Under the pieces are notes generated by a model. The model had not been told where the DNA came from, did not search any database, and saw nothing but the letters and a program-made list of their open reading frames with translations. Made by a program: the position numbers and the translations under genes. Below are positions 10,991 through 21,570 of a DNA stretch of 64,000 bases, piece by piece. The stretch lies in contig CAMCEE010000003.1 of NCBI GenBank assembly GCA_945873815.1, positions 1 to 64,000 on the forward strand. The letters are read 5' to 3'. The stretch's first letter is position 1. Each line of letters starts with the position of its first letter. This DNA is from an uncultured Caryophanales bacterium (lineage in GTDB: Bacteria > Bacillota_I > Bacilli_A > RFN20 > CAG-449).

Positions 10991-11605
10991 TTACATTTTC
11001 TCTCTAATCAAATTGACTAATTTTTCAACTTGGTTCTCATCTAAACCATTATCGTTATCATTATCAAATAAGAAATCTGATTTCACTTTATGTGGTTCGA
11101 TATAGATGTCATGCATTGGCTTAACTGTTGAATAAAACTGTTTAGTAATCGATTCTTCACTTCTACCTCTTTCAACCATATCTCTTCTTTTACGTCTTTT
11201 AAATCTCGTTTCTTCTTTAGCATCAACAAAGACTCTTAAATCATAATTTTTGAATAAATCAATGAAAGCAAAACACATAATACCTTCAATTACTATAACC
11301 TTACTTGCTTTAACTTCAACTGTTTCTTTTGTTCTAGTATGCATCTTAAAATCATAGCATGGTCTATCAATCGTTTTACTCTTCTTTAAACTTTGAATAT
11401 GTTTTGATAATAATTGTCCATCATATGCTGAAGGGATATCATAATTCAAAGAAACTCTTTCTTCCATAGGAAGAGAAGAATGATCCATCCCATAATTATC
11501 GAATTGAATGATTGTCAAATCGTCTTTAAATATATCTTTTAAACGGTTTGCAAGCGTAGTCTTTCCTGCGCCTGATCCACCACAAATCCCAATGATAAAT
11601 GCCAT
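10991..11605 (-). CDS. udk: Uridine kinase family protein
   Basis: GICGGSGAGKTTLA P-loop; FDNYG, DRPCYDFKMHTR, VIVIEGIM motifs. Confidence 0.85.
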   Translation of the reverse strand: MAFIIGICGGSGAGKTTLANRLKDIFKDDLTIIQFDNYGMDHSSLPMEERVSLNYDIPSAYDGQLLSKHIQSLKKSKTIDRPCYDFKMHTRTKETVEVKASKVIVIEGIMCFAFIDLFKNYDLRVFVDAKEETRFKRRKRRDMVERGRSEESITKQFYSTVKPMHDIYIEPHKVKSDFLFDNDNDNGLDENQVEKLVNLIREKM

Positions 11606-11665
11606 AACCCCCTCCTTATCGAGTATTATGATTATAACATATAAAATATGAATGTAAATAAAATA

Positions 11666-12664
11666 TTATAATAGATGAATGTTGTTCTTTTTAAATAACT
11701 CTATATCTTCCTTACTCCAATACGAGCATTGAACTTCTCCAATATGAACTTTATTTAACATAAACATGCAAATGCGTGATTGTCCAATTCCTCCTCCAAT
11801 ACTAAGAGGATATTGATTATTAATAATCGCTTGGTGATAAGGATAAGATATTTTATATTCTTCATTCTTTTCTTTTAATTGATTTAATAATGATTCTCTA
11901 TCAACTCTAATACCCATTGATGATATTTCAAAAGCAATATTCAAAGGTTCATACCAGATAAGAATATCTCCATTTAATGACCAATCATCGTAATCTGCGG
12001 CTCTTCCATCATGAGGAAAGCCATTATCTAATTTACCACCAATTCTCATTAAGAAAACTGCTTTATGCTCTTTTACATATGCATTTTCTCTTTCTTTTGA
12101 TGTCATATTAGGATACATCTTATATAAATCATTAGAATCGATAAAAACAATATCTTCAGGTAAATCATGCTTTAATCCTTTGAATTCTGTTGTAATGATT
12201 TTTGAAGTTTCTTTAAATGCACTATATATTTTCCTAACTGTTTCTTTTAAATATTCTTCATTACGATCTTCCTTATTTATTCTTTTTTCCCAATCCCATT
12301 GATCTACGTATAAAGAATGAAGATTATCAAGTTCCTCAAATGGTCTAATCGCATTCATATCGGTATAAAGACCATCTACATCATATTTATCAAGCGCATA
12401 TCTTTTCCATTTAGCTAAAGATTGAACAATCTCAAGATTTGTATTAGTTTCTAAAGAACTAAAACTAACTGCTTTTTCATACCCATTAAGATTATCATTT
12501 AATCCTGTTTCTGGTTTAACAAATAAAGGTGCACTTACTCTAACTAATCCTAGTTTTTCCGATAAAAGTCTTTGAAAAGTATCCTTTACTAATTTAATTG
12601 CAAATTGGGTTTCTTTAATATTTAAAATCGATGAATACCCTTTAACAACAATATTATTTTTCAT
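11666..12664 (-). CDS. asnA: Aspartate-ammonia ligase (asparagine synthetase A)
   Basis: ETQFAIKLVKDTFQRLLSEKLGLVRVSAPLFV, GGGIGQSRICMFML; start at 12664 behind RBS aaggagg. Confidence 0.95.
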   Translation of the reverse strand: MKNNIVVKGYSSILNIKETQFAIKLVKDTFQRLLSEKLGLVRVSAPLFVKPETGLNDNLNGYEKAVSFSSLETNTNLEIVQSLAKWKRYALDKYDVDGLYTDMNAIRPFEELDNLHSLYVDQWDWEKRINKEDRNEEYLKETVRKIYSAFKETSKIITTEFKGLKHDLPEDIVFIDSNDLYKMYPNMTSKERENAYVKEHKAVFLMRIGGKLDNGFPHDGRAADYDDWSLNGDILIWYEPLNIAFEISSMGIRVDRESLLNQLKEKNEEYKISYPYHQAIINNQYPLSIGGGIGQSRICMFMLNKVHIGEVQCSYWSKEDIELFKKNNIHLL

Positions 12665-13169
12665 TTTCAAAATCCTCCTTATCAATCGAATAATAGATTA
12701 ATTTTCTTTTTTTATTTAAATAAACTAATCCTTCTTCGTCTATATATGCAAATTTCATTCTTGCTTTTTCCATTACTTTTTTTGATGGTTCATTTCCCTC
12801 AAAATAAGAAGCAATAATTCTTTTTTTATTTCTTTTATTAAATAAATAATCAATGAAACCATTTAGTGATTCAGTAGCATATCCCTTATTCCAAAATGAA
12901 GAGCCAATAGCGTATCCTACTTCCACCTCATCTCCTTTATCTTCAACAATTAAAATAATACCGATAAACTCATTATTATCTTTCAATCTAAGAGAATATA
13001 AATCTTCTATCTTAAGGTAATTATCAAAATTAAGATCATCAATATTATCTAGATATTTATCCATAAATGTATCTAATACCCTTTTACTAGAAGAAATGTT
13101 ATCAAAATATGCTTTCTTATCGGAAGCTTTTAATTTATCTATAATAATCCTATTTAATACAATATTCAT
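12654..13169 (-). CDS. GNAT family N-acetyltransferase (RimJ/RimL-like)
   Basis: EVGYAIGSSFWNKGYATESLNGFIDYLF and EGNEPSKKVMEKARM. Confidence 0.85.
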   Translation of the reverse strand: MNIVLNRIIIDKLKASDKKAYFDNISSSKRVLDTFMDKYLDNIDDLNFDNYLKIEDLYSLRLKDNNEFIGIILIVEDKGDEVEVGYAIGSSFWNKGYATESLNGFIDYLFNKRNKKRIIASYFEGNEPSKKVMEKARMKFAYIDEEGLVYLNKKRKLIYYSIDKEDFENEK

Positions 13170-13174
13170 AGACT

Positions 13175-13744
13175 CTACCCTACATTATTTGACTCTTGAT
13201 TAATTCTTTCTAAAGATAATCTTTCTATTTCGTTAATATTTATCTCTTTACGATATAAAAACCCTATCTCTACAAATCTAGTAAAAAGAATTTCATCTTT
13301 TTTCTTAATACATTTATTAAGACAATATTCACATCCATTAATCTTAAAAATATTTAATTCCTCGTTAATCTTTATTTCTGAAATCTTTGTATTCCTGCAT
13401 AAAGATTTAACGATATAAACTACGTTATCAATAATTAATTCCATACGAGTAGCATTAATCTTATTATGTTTTAATGCAATGCCTTGTAAAAGTAATTCTT
13501 GATATTCATGTGTTTCCATTATTTGTTTATTAATCTTATATGCAGCAATAAAAACAATAATCTTAAACAATATAGGAGCAATAACAATCAAACAAACGAC
13601 AAAAACAATAGCTTGAAATAAAGCTTCTTCAATTTCATGCCTAATTAAAGCATTAACTAATATTGAAACTAATAATATTCCTCCTAAAAACAAATAGAGA
13701 ATATATTTCCATTTGATTTTGGATGAAATTCTAAACCATTTCAT
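13175..13744 (-). CDS. Hypothetical membrane protein
   Basis: Two hydrophobic N-terminal segments; no family recognised. Confidence 0.6.
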   Translation of the reverse strand: MKWFRISSKIKWKYILYLFLGGILLVSILVNALIRHEIEEALFQAIVFVVCLIVIAPILFKIIVFIAAYKINKQIMETHEYQELLLQGIALKHNKINATRMELIIDNVVYIVKSLCRNTKISEIKINEELNIFKINGCEYCLNKCIKKKDEILFTRFVEIGFLYRKEININEIERLSLERINQESNNVG

Positions 13745-13809
13745 TAAAACCCTCTTAAAATATATTCTCTATTTTATTACTTTTCCTATCTTATGTATAT
13801 AAAAATACT

Positions 13810-14535
13810 CTAATTTAATTCGATAACAGAAACAAATGATAATTCATTATTTTCTTTATTAAAGCCTTTAACATTTATGAATTTATCCATCTTATTATAA
13901 AACAAAATAAACTCATCATCTTTCTTTAATTCTTTAATATAATCAATTTCAAATGATTTAATATTTTCTCCTTTTTCAAACTTAACTGCATTAGAAATAA
14001 ACCTTGCATATGCAATATTATTTACGTGTCCATTATGATCAAGATCAATGTAATCTACTTTGCCCTCATATACATTATATCCATCAATAGAAAAATCTTC
14101 TATTTTCTTAAATGCATCAGGGTAATTCTCTTTTTCATAAATTCCACATGTATAATTTAAATCTCTACAAGGACTAAGTCTTCTAGTATTCATATCAATA
14201 ACACACCACTTAGATATTCCTTTAATCATTAGATTATTCTCTTCATCTAATATTTCATATTCACGATCAAAATCTATTTTTCCTCTTTTTTTAGGCCATG
14301 TCTTAACAATGATATTACTATATTCTTTTAAAGGAGAAACAACATCGAATTTAGTTCTAACTAATACCCAAAAATACCCTTTACTAACCATATCATTAAA
14401 TCCAACACCAATATAATCTGCATGCTCTCCAGCAACATCTTGAAAATAATCAAGTACTGCATATGGTGCGATTTCATCATGACAATTAAAGTCTGAGAAT
14501 TTTAATCTATATTTTCTTTCTAAAGTTTCATTCAT
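13810..14535 (-). CDS. Acyl-ACP thioesterase
   Basis: YRLKFSDFNCHDEIAPYAVLDYFQDVAGEHAD and VDYIDLDHNGHVNNIAYARF, FatA/FatB-like hotdog signature. Confidence 0.85.
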   Translation of the reverse strand: MNETLERKYRLKFSDFNCHDEIAPYAVLDYFQDVAGEHADYIGVGFNDMVSKGYFWVLVRTKFDVVSPLKEYSNIIVKTWPKKRGKIDFDREYEILDEENNLMIKGISKWCVIDMNTRRLSPCRDLNYTCGIYEKENYPDAFKKIEDFSIDGYNVYEGKVDYIDLDHNGHVNNIAYARFISNAVKFEKGENIKSFEIDYIKELKKDDEFILFYNKMDKFINVKGFNKENNELSFVSVIELN

Positions 14536-15248
14536 AAGTAAACCTCCCATTAATAAATTCTATTACTTACTATGAAAAAAATTAAGGATCTTCTTTTCCA
14601 CATTATCATCTCTCACTAAGTACAGGATAGTGTATAAGAATCTATATAAATATTCTATGTTACATGTTTATTGTATTCAAGAAGAACAATTAGTTTCATT
14701 TCTAAAGTTATATTCGTGATTACATATTCAGAACAAAAAATAGATTAATAAATATCTTGACAAAAGATACAATTTATTTTCATCATTCTTCTGTTTTGGC
14801 AAAGATAAGACATACTTCTGTGTATCAAATAAAGAATACTCCTCTCATTTCACATTCTTCATCATTTTTTTCTAAACCTAAATTTCTAAATTCGTACTCC
14901 TTATTAATTAATAATATAATTTCATCGTTTGTTTATTGTCTTCTTCTATCTAGAGTAAATTAATATAAACAGTCTATGAGTGCTGGTTCAAATACCCATT
15001 ATATTGTTTGCTCATCACTTTTATTTCCTTTATATCAAATCAAATTCTTATTACTTCTTCTATTTATTACTCCATTCTTTCCTATCAAATCAAATACAAG
15101 ATACCTTGAGTTTTGCTATATAGTCACAATAACTAACCTACTTAGATTTATTCATCTTTTGATAAATGACATACGCTTCATACATAGAATAATTACCCAA
15201 CAATAAATCAAGGGAATTTTCTTCGTGTATTATCCTAAAAATACTGTT

Positions 15249-15291
15249 TTGTAAACCAGGCGTAAGTGACCTGACGCCACGTAGTTTACAA
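15249..15291. other. Nested inverted repeat / possible structured RNA element
   Basis: TTGTAAAC-ca-GGCGT-aagtgacctg-ACGCC-acgta-GTTTACAA: two coaxial perfect arms. Confidence 0.55.
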
Positions 15292-15324
15292 GCTTCACAT
15301 TTTTCATCCGTCTACTCATACAAA

Positions 15325-15358
15325 AAAGGGGATTCAGATTGTCTCTGATCACCCTTTG
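15325..15358 (-). terminator. Probable Rho-independent terminator downstream of the 1711-aa gene
   Basis: Minus strand AAGGGTGAT-CAGA-gacaa-TCTG-AATCCCCTT-TTTT. Confidence 0.6.
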
Positions 15359-15479
15359 TTATTATACTATCTCATTATATAGTCAATATTCTCATTTTAA
15401 TTAAATAGGATAATATTCACTTATATTGTATTAATAGATTCAACTAAATCATTAACTCTTCCATTAATTCAATATTACA

Positions 15480-18400
15480 TTAATCAACAATCTCAGAAAG
15501 TGTTATTGTAACGTTTTCTGTATCATCTAAAGTTACTTTAACAACGTATCCAAGTACACCTTCTACTGGTTCTAATGTATAGTTACCATCTGTTGTAAAA
15601 TTTGCTAACCATGCACTTGAAGTAGCAGTATATGAAGTATATTTACCAATACTTTTTGTCTTTGCTCCACTAATCGTAACCGAATATTTCTTTCCTAATT
15701 CTACATCTAATCTAAAATAGAGTACTTTACTATTTTCAAATTGAGAAACATCAAAAGTATGAGCTTTTCCGTCTGCTTCAACAAAATATCCCATTGATGG
15801 AACATAAGGATTTGTTATATTGCTTGCAAGATCATAACTTAATACAAAGTTATCTGCTTCTGAGTTAGAATATCCAACTTCCAAAAGATAATCCCCTTGA
15901 ACTAATTTTACAGGTGCTGTTGCTGTAAGATGTGTTCCTTCATATTTTGATCCAATTTTATTACTATCTGAATCTGTTAATCCTCTATATAGTTGAATGT
16001 ATTTCGTATAATCTTCTTTACCACCTGTAATTGTAAATGCATAGTAGTTTTCTTCAGTAATGGTAACCTTATAATACATCTTCTTTAATCCATTAAGTGG
16101 AACAGTCACTGAGTTTGTTGTCATAGAAATTGGTGCACCAGAAATTGCTCCTAAAGGTGCATCTGATAAAGTAAATGTACAAGATCCTGTAGCTAACTTT
16201 GAGTCCCACCTATTTGATAAAACAACATAATATGTTGAACCATTAGTAACAGCAAAAATGCTTGAGCCTTGAGCATTACTACTAGAGACAGAAATACTAG
16301 CCACTTGAGTTTTTAATGTTTCGTCATTATATACTTTTAAATATGAATATGCCGCATCAGCTAATGTATTAAGTTGTGCAGAAATAGCACCATCTGCTGT
16401 TGCAACAAATTTATAAACAATTTTTTCTGAAGTACTAATAAATGTTCCTGGTGCAATAGTAACAATAGTATCTTTTAAAAGTTCAATAGCAGTTTTAGCT
16501 GAATCATGGGGATAATTTGCAAATCTTAGTGTAAATAAACCCCAAATATGAGCTGAATCACTATATGCGCCTAAATCAGCTTTAATATAATAATCTCCTG
16601 CTTCTAAGAATACTGCTGTTTCACTTGTATCTTGAATTGACAAATCACTTGATACAACTTTTTCATTTGTATCCATTTTATAGATATTATATCTTCCGTA
16701 GTACTTAGAAGTGTTGTTACCACCATCAAGAGTGATTTCGTCAGTACTACTTCCTGAGAAATTGACATTCTTTGCTTCAGTTAATGTAAATTTAAGGAAA
16801 AATTCTTGATCTACTTCAGTTGTTCTAACTGTAACAGAACTTATGGAAGCTGTTGGAATTGTAATTGCTTTTGCACTATCTTTTGAAGCTCCTTCAGGGA
16901 TTTCTTCATATAACGCATAAACGGTACATGTTTCTTGTAATCCATCTGCTAAATCAACAGGATTATTGTGTTCTTCTTCCATAAACCAGCCAACAAATCT
17001 ACGTCCATCAACGCTTGGAGCAACTACAGTAATAGCATCACCTTGGAAAACAGATTGTGAAGCAACTGCTGTTGCGCCTTCTGGAACTACGAAACTAACT
17101 GTGATTTTTGTATCCCACTTTGCATGTAATGAAATTGTTTCATTAGAAACAATAGTACTTTCAGTTGCAACCGTTTCATAAGCTGCATCTAGGTACCATG
17201 CAGCAAACCTCATATTGTCATTTGGAGCTGTTGGAGCAGCTAATTTCCCATCTAATGTACCACCTATATTAACCTCATCTGTTGTATCTGATGATACTCC
17301 ATCATGATAGACATATGTGATTGTTGATTTTTTAACTTCAGAGAATTTTAATTTTGTAACAACGAATCCATCAATTCCGTGATCACCTGAAGCATCTTTA
17401 TAGTATGTAAAGATCAGTTTGTCGCCTTCATCAAGGGTAATCGACTTTGAACCACTAACATTTGTTTTGGAAGATACTTTTAATGCTTCAACTTTTGATG
17501 TTGTTCCTTTTTTTATTACATATACAATGAAATTATCATATGAACCTCCTTCTCCAGAAGCAACATAATCAAATGAAACAGTTGTAGCTTTATTCATTAT
17601 CATGGAAAGAGTTGATTCTGAGTTTGATACTGTAGCATTACTACTAGCCAATCTAATTCCATTTTCATCTTTAGAGATAGAAACATACCTGCAATTTGTT
17701 TTATTATTAACTTTGTCCCCATTAATAGCGGAATCAATACAATCTTCACCTAATACATCGACAACAGAAACTGTATCAACATAAATCACAGTATTAGCAT
17801 TAATTGATGTTGCTGTATATTCTACATCTTTTAAATTTGATGTGTAGAAGCCTCCAAGCATATATCCTGAAGGAATATCACTTATAGATACCGATGGAGT
17901 ATATTCACCCTCATCACATGTCTCAGTTCTAATAACAGTTCCATCAATTGCTTTATAAGTAACAGTGTATTGTGCAATCCATTTTGCATAATACGTTACA
18001 TCTGCATTTAATGTAACATAATATGTAGTGTCACCCCACCCACTACTACTTTTCCATGAAACAGGAGTTGTAGTTGCTTCATCTGTGTACCAACCACCAA
18101 ATTTATATCCTTGTTTTGTAGGATCTGTTGGTTTATTGAAATTTGAATTTGGTTTATTTGAAATGGATGCAATTGTTGAGCCACCATTAGTGTCAAAAGT
18201 AAGTGTTACTGCCTTGGACCAGTGAGCTTCTAATGTAAGTGTTTGGCCACTAGTAACATCATACCAATAAACTCTACTAGTTGAATCAGATAAATACCAT
18301 CCTTCGAAATAATATCCCTCTCTTGTTGGAGTAAATTGTCCACCTAGATTTCTATTTCCTGGTTCAAATTCGACAGTTTTGTTTCCTTCGCCATTACCAA

Positions 18401-20615
18401 ATACATATGTTACAATCACTGGATCTAACCATTTTGCATGTAACGTTGAATTACCATCAAATGATTGATTATCATAAGCTACTGTACATTCTTCATCAAT
18501 GAACCATCCCCCAAAATATTTACCTTCTTTCGTAGGTGTCAAAGTTTCAATGTCAGTTTCTAAAACACCATTAATAATGAATTCAGGTCCAACTTCACTT
18601 CCACCATTTGTATTAAATGTCATAGCATTATATTTAAATTCAGTTGCAGGCAAAGTAATAATTACGTGGTCATTACCTTTGCTAACACTGCCATCTTTAT
18701 GATATATAAATGTAATAACATCACCCTCTGTAACATCAAGAGATAATGTTCCTTTTTTATATGATGACTCTGAACTATCACCGCCTTGTGCTACTTTTTG
18801 TGTACCATTTAGTCTAATTATTAGTTTATCAGTAGTTTCAGAACTAATCTTATAATTAATAACAAATGTTCCTGTTTCACCTACAGTAACTTGTAATATC
18901 GATGATTGATTATGAGTGATTCCACCGCTAGTAACAATATATGGTTTCATTTCGTCAGCCGTCCAAGGAGCAGAATTTGTTTCTCCTGGTACTTCGCAGT
19001 CAAAACTAAAAGTATATGAAGTAGGTGTTTTTTCGTCCATTGTCTTTACTGCTTCACCAACATATCCACCATCATCATCTTCACAAACTTCAAAAATAGA
19101 AACGACACCGTCTTCTGTTACTGCAGTATACTTTCCACTTGCTGTATGACCTAATGCAGGATCTCCATCAACTTCTACTTCACCATATACTGATGTATAT
19201 GTTGTATATCCTGCTTCTGTATGTGTTGGTTCTGTTACTACTGCTTTCCATACTGTTGTATCTGTTAATACTGGAACTACAACTTCATCAACATGTCCAC
19301 ATGAACATGTTCTAGTTGCTGAACCTGTTACTGTTGTAGTTGGTTTATCAACTAAAGTCCATGCTCCATATTCTGTATGACCAGTCGCAGGTTCGCCATC
19401 AACTACTACTTCACCATAAACTGATTTATATGTAGTATATCCTGCTTCTGTATGTGTTGGTTCTGTTACTACTGCTTTCCATACTGTTGTATCGCTTAAT
19501 GCTGGAAGGGTTACTTCTTCAACATGAGTACATCCAGTAACAGTACATGCTTTTTCTGCTTTACCAGTTGCTGTTGCTGTTGGTTCAGTTGTAATTGTCC
19601 ATGCTCCATAGACGTGTTCACCTGCAGGGATCTTAATTTCTACTTTTCCATAAATAGAAGTATAAACATTCTTTCCTTCATCTGCATGAGTTGCACCAGG
19701 GAATGATTGAACTTTCCATACTGTTGCATCAGAGAGTGCTGGTACTTCAACTTCAACTTTATGATTATCGACAGAACATACTTTTTCAGCTTTACCAGTT
19801 GCATTTGCTGTTGGTTCAGTAGTAATTGTCCAACTACCATATGTGTGTTCACCTTTTGGTAAAACAACTGTTACATCACCATAAACAGATGTATATACTT
19901 TTTCTCCATCCACAAGGTGTGTCGCAGCTTTTTCAGATTTAACTGACCATACTTCTGTATCAGTTAATGCTGGAAGATTAACTTCTTCTTTATAAGTATC
20001 TGCACTACATGTTCTTTCTGCCTTACCACCTGCAGTTAATGTTGGTTCTGTAACGATAGTCCATGCACCAAATGTATGATCTCCTTTAACAGATGTAACA
20101 GTAACTTCTCCATAAACTGATTCATAAATCGTTACCCCACCTTTGAAATGATCTGCAGGAGTAGTAGATTTAATTGACCATACTTCAGTATTGCTTAATG
20201 CTGGAACTACTGTTAAATCAACATCGTTACATTCACAAGTTCTTTTTGCAGTACCTGCTTCTGTTAATGTTGGTGCCTTAACAATTACCCAATTGCCATA
20301 AGCATGAACGTGTTCTTCAGAAGATGAAGTTTCTGAACTTGAGTTTGATGTGACTTCACTTGATGAAGCTTCACTAGTTGTTGAATTAACACTAGAAACT
20401 GTGCTTTCTTCTACGCTTGAAACAACTTCACTAGTAGTTGGTGTTTCACTTGTTGTTGAGCTTGCTTCGGAAGTTGATACTTCTGAAGTAGTAACTTGAC
20501 TACTAGTAACTATTTCTGAGCTTGAACTTGTAGAAGAAGAGTTATTTTGACAGCCAGTGATTAACGCTAACACACTAGCAGCCATAACGAATAAAAATTT
20601 CTTTCCGTTTTTCAT
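15480..20615 (-). CDS. Large lipoprotein/adhesin with ~60-70-aa N-terminal repeats and InlB B-repeat-like (Flg_new) domains
   Basis: Lipobox ALITGC; Ser/Thr-rich stalk; repeats of GEHTYGAWTITTEPTATATGKAEKAC-type; TFDTNGGSTIASI...GYKFGGWYTDEA repeats. Confidence 0.9.
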   Translation of the reverse strand: MKNGKKFLFVMAASVLALITGCQNNSSSTSSSSEIVTSSQVTTSEVSTSEASSTTSETPTTSEVVSSVEESTVSSVNSTTSEASSSEVTSNSSSETSSSEEHVHAYGNWVIVKAPTLTEAGTAKRTCECNDVDLTVVPALSNTEVWSIKSTTPADHFKGGVTIYESVYGEVTVTSVKGDHTFGAWTIVTEPTLTAGGKAERTCSADTYKEEVNLPALTDTEVWSVKSEKAATHLVDGEKVYTSVYGDVTVVLPKGEHTYGSWTITTEPTANATGKAEKVCSVDNHKVEVEVPALSDATVWKVQSFPGATHADEGKNVYTSIYGKVEIKIPAGEHVYGAWTITTEPTATATGKAEKACTVTGCTHVEEVTLPALSDTTVWKAVVTEPTHTEAGYTTYKSVYGEVVVDGEPATGHTEYGAWTLVDKPTTTVTGSATRTCSCGHVDEVVVPVLTDTTVWKAVVTEPTHTEAGYTTYTSVYGEVEVDGDPALGHTASGKYTAVTEDGVVSIFEVCEDDDGGYVGEAVKTMDEKTPTSYTFSFDCEVPGETNSAPWTADEMKPYIVTSGGITHNQSSILQVTVGETGTFVINYKISSETTDKLIIRLNGTQKVAQGGDSSESSYKKGTLSLDVTEGDVITFIYHKDGSVSKGNDHVIITLPATEFKYNAMTFNTNGGSEVGPEFIINGVLETDIETLTPTKEGKYFGGWFIDEECTVAYDNQSFDGNSTLHAKWLDPVIVTYVFGNGEGNKTVEFEPGNRNLGGQFTPTREGYYFEGWYLSDSTSRVYWYDVTSGQTLTLEAHWSKAVTLTFDTNGGSTIASISNKPNSNFNKPTDPTKQGYKFGGWYTDEATTTPVSWKSSSGWGDTTYYVTLNADVTYYAKWIAQYTVTYKAIDGTVIRTETCDEGEYTPSVSISDIPSGYMLGGFYTSNLKDVEYTATSINANTVIYVDTVSVVDVLGEDCIDSAINGDKVNNKTNCRYVSISKDENGIRLASSNATVSNSESTLSMIMNKATTVSFDYVASGEGGSYDNFIVYVIKKGTTSKVEALKVSSKTNVSGSKSITLDEGDKLIFTYYKDASGDHGIDGFVVTKLKFSEVKKSTITYVYHDGVSSDTTDEVNIGGTLDGKLAAPTAPNDNMRFAAWYLDAAYETVATESTIVSNETISLHAKWDTKITVSFVVPEGATAVASQSVFQGDAITVVAPSVDGRRFVGWFMEEEHNNPVDLADGLQETCTVYALYEEIPEGASKDSAKAITIPTASISSVTVRTTEVDQEFFLKFTLTEAKNVNFSGSSTDEITLDGGNNTSKYYGRYNIYKMDTNEKVVSSDLSIQDTSETAVFLEAGDYYIKADLGAYSDSAHIWGLFTLRFANYPHDSAKTAIELLKDTIVTIAPGTFISTSEKIVYKFVATADGAISAQLNTLADAAYSYLKVYNDETLKTQVASISVSSSNAQGSSIFAVTNGSTYYVVLSNRWDSKLATGSCTFTLSDAPLGAISGAPISMTTNSVTVPLNGLKKMYYKVTITEENYYAFTITGGKEDYTKYIQLYRGLTDSDSNKIGSKYEGTHLTATAPVKLVQGDYLLEVGYSNSEADNFVLSYDLASNITNPYVPSMGYFVEADGKAHTFDVSQFENSKVLYFRLDVELGKKYSVTISGAKTKSIGKYTSYTATSSAWLANFTTDGNYTLEPVEGVLGYVVKVTLDDTENVTITLSEIVD

Positions 20616-20847
20616 TATTATTTATCTCCTTTTAATCTACATATTTATCGATGTTTCCTTTAAGGAAGATTTAACCAAAAATTATATAAAAACATTTAAA
20701 ATAATTTATTGTGTCTTCTAAAGGGGCATCTTTTTAAATATATGCTCTAATTTTAGTTATTTTTATTTATCGTTTCAACATTTTAAGTAAAAAAATGAAA
20801 TCAATTTTCATATTTTTCATCATTTTTTCTTTTTTTATTAAGTCTTG

Positions 20848-20874
20848 TAAAAAAAAAGTGGCAATAAATGCCAC
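20848..20874 (-). terminator. Rho-independent terminator
   Basis: Minus strand GTGGCA-TTTAT-TGCCAC-TTTTTTTTT downstream of the XRE regulator. Confidence 0.85.
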
Positions 20875-20954
20875 AAAAAACGTTTTCGATATAAAAATAT
20901 ACATAGTTATGCAGTAAATCTTAGAATCAAGAATAAATGAAAAAGATTTACATT

Positions 20955-21458
20955 TTACATTTTAATAGATTTTTTAGATGATGACTTTAGTTTATCTCTT
21001 TTTGCTTCATCAATTGCTTTTGCAATTCTATTAATCTCTACAAAAAGAAGAATTGCTCCTGCAATAGATAATGCAATAATATTTGTATATCTATAAGTTT
21101 TATCGACATTAGAATTCAACGTATTAAAGACTATAAGGAATATATCAATAACTAGAAGTATAGATATTATAATAGTTCCAACTCTACGATTATGACGCCT
21201 CTTTTTTTCTTTTGGGGTGTTTTTAAGAGTGTTATCAGTATTGTGAAGTAGTATTGTTCCCCTTAATAAATCATCAACGCTAATCAAATATAAATCTGCT
21301 ATTGCAACTAAATATGTAATATCTGGTAGAAATACACCATTCTCCCATTTAGAAATAGTCTTATTTGTCACGCCAAGTTCATTGCCTAGTTCTTGTTGTG
21401 TCATCTTTCTTGACTTTCTTAATTCTACAAGTGTCTCCGACAGGTTTCTATATCGCAT
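20955..21458 (-). CDS. XRE-family HTH regulator with C-terminal membrane segments
   Basis: LRKSRKMTQQELGNELGVTNKTISKWENGVFLPDITYLVAIADLYLISVDDLL then two hydrophobic helices. Confidence 0.9.
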   Translation of the reverse strand: MRYRNLSETLVELRKSRKMTQQELGNELGVTNKTISKWENGVFLPDITYLVAIADLYLISVDDLLRGTILLHNTDNTLKNTPKEKKRRHNRRVGTIIISILLVIDIFLIVFNTLNSNVDKTYRYTNIIALSIAGAILLFVEINRIAKAIDEAKRDKLKSSSKKSIKM

Positions 21459-21570
21459 TATTATATTCGCCTCCTAAATTAATTTTCTTTCTCCCTTATG
21501 TAAAAATCAATAACCAAAATAGTGTATTGTATCTCTTATATGGAGATTTTCGAATATTTTTTCATTCATT

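Noticed and set aside
14976-15012. T-loop-like string GGTTCAAATACCC suggesting a tRNA remnant
   Set aside because: No matching acceptor, anticodon or D-arm pairing around it.
14757-15206. + strand ORFs of 68 and 76 aa
   Set aside because: No RBS of note, atypical hydrophobic/low-complexity composition, no family resemblance; probably chance ORFs in a non-coding interval.
16966-19867. Secondary-frame and + strand ORFs inside the 1711-aa gene
   Set aside because: Overlap a clear long CDS; by-products of repetitive coding sequence.
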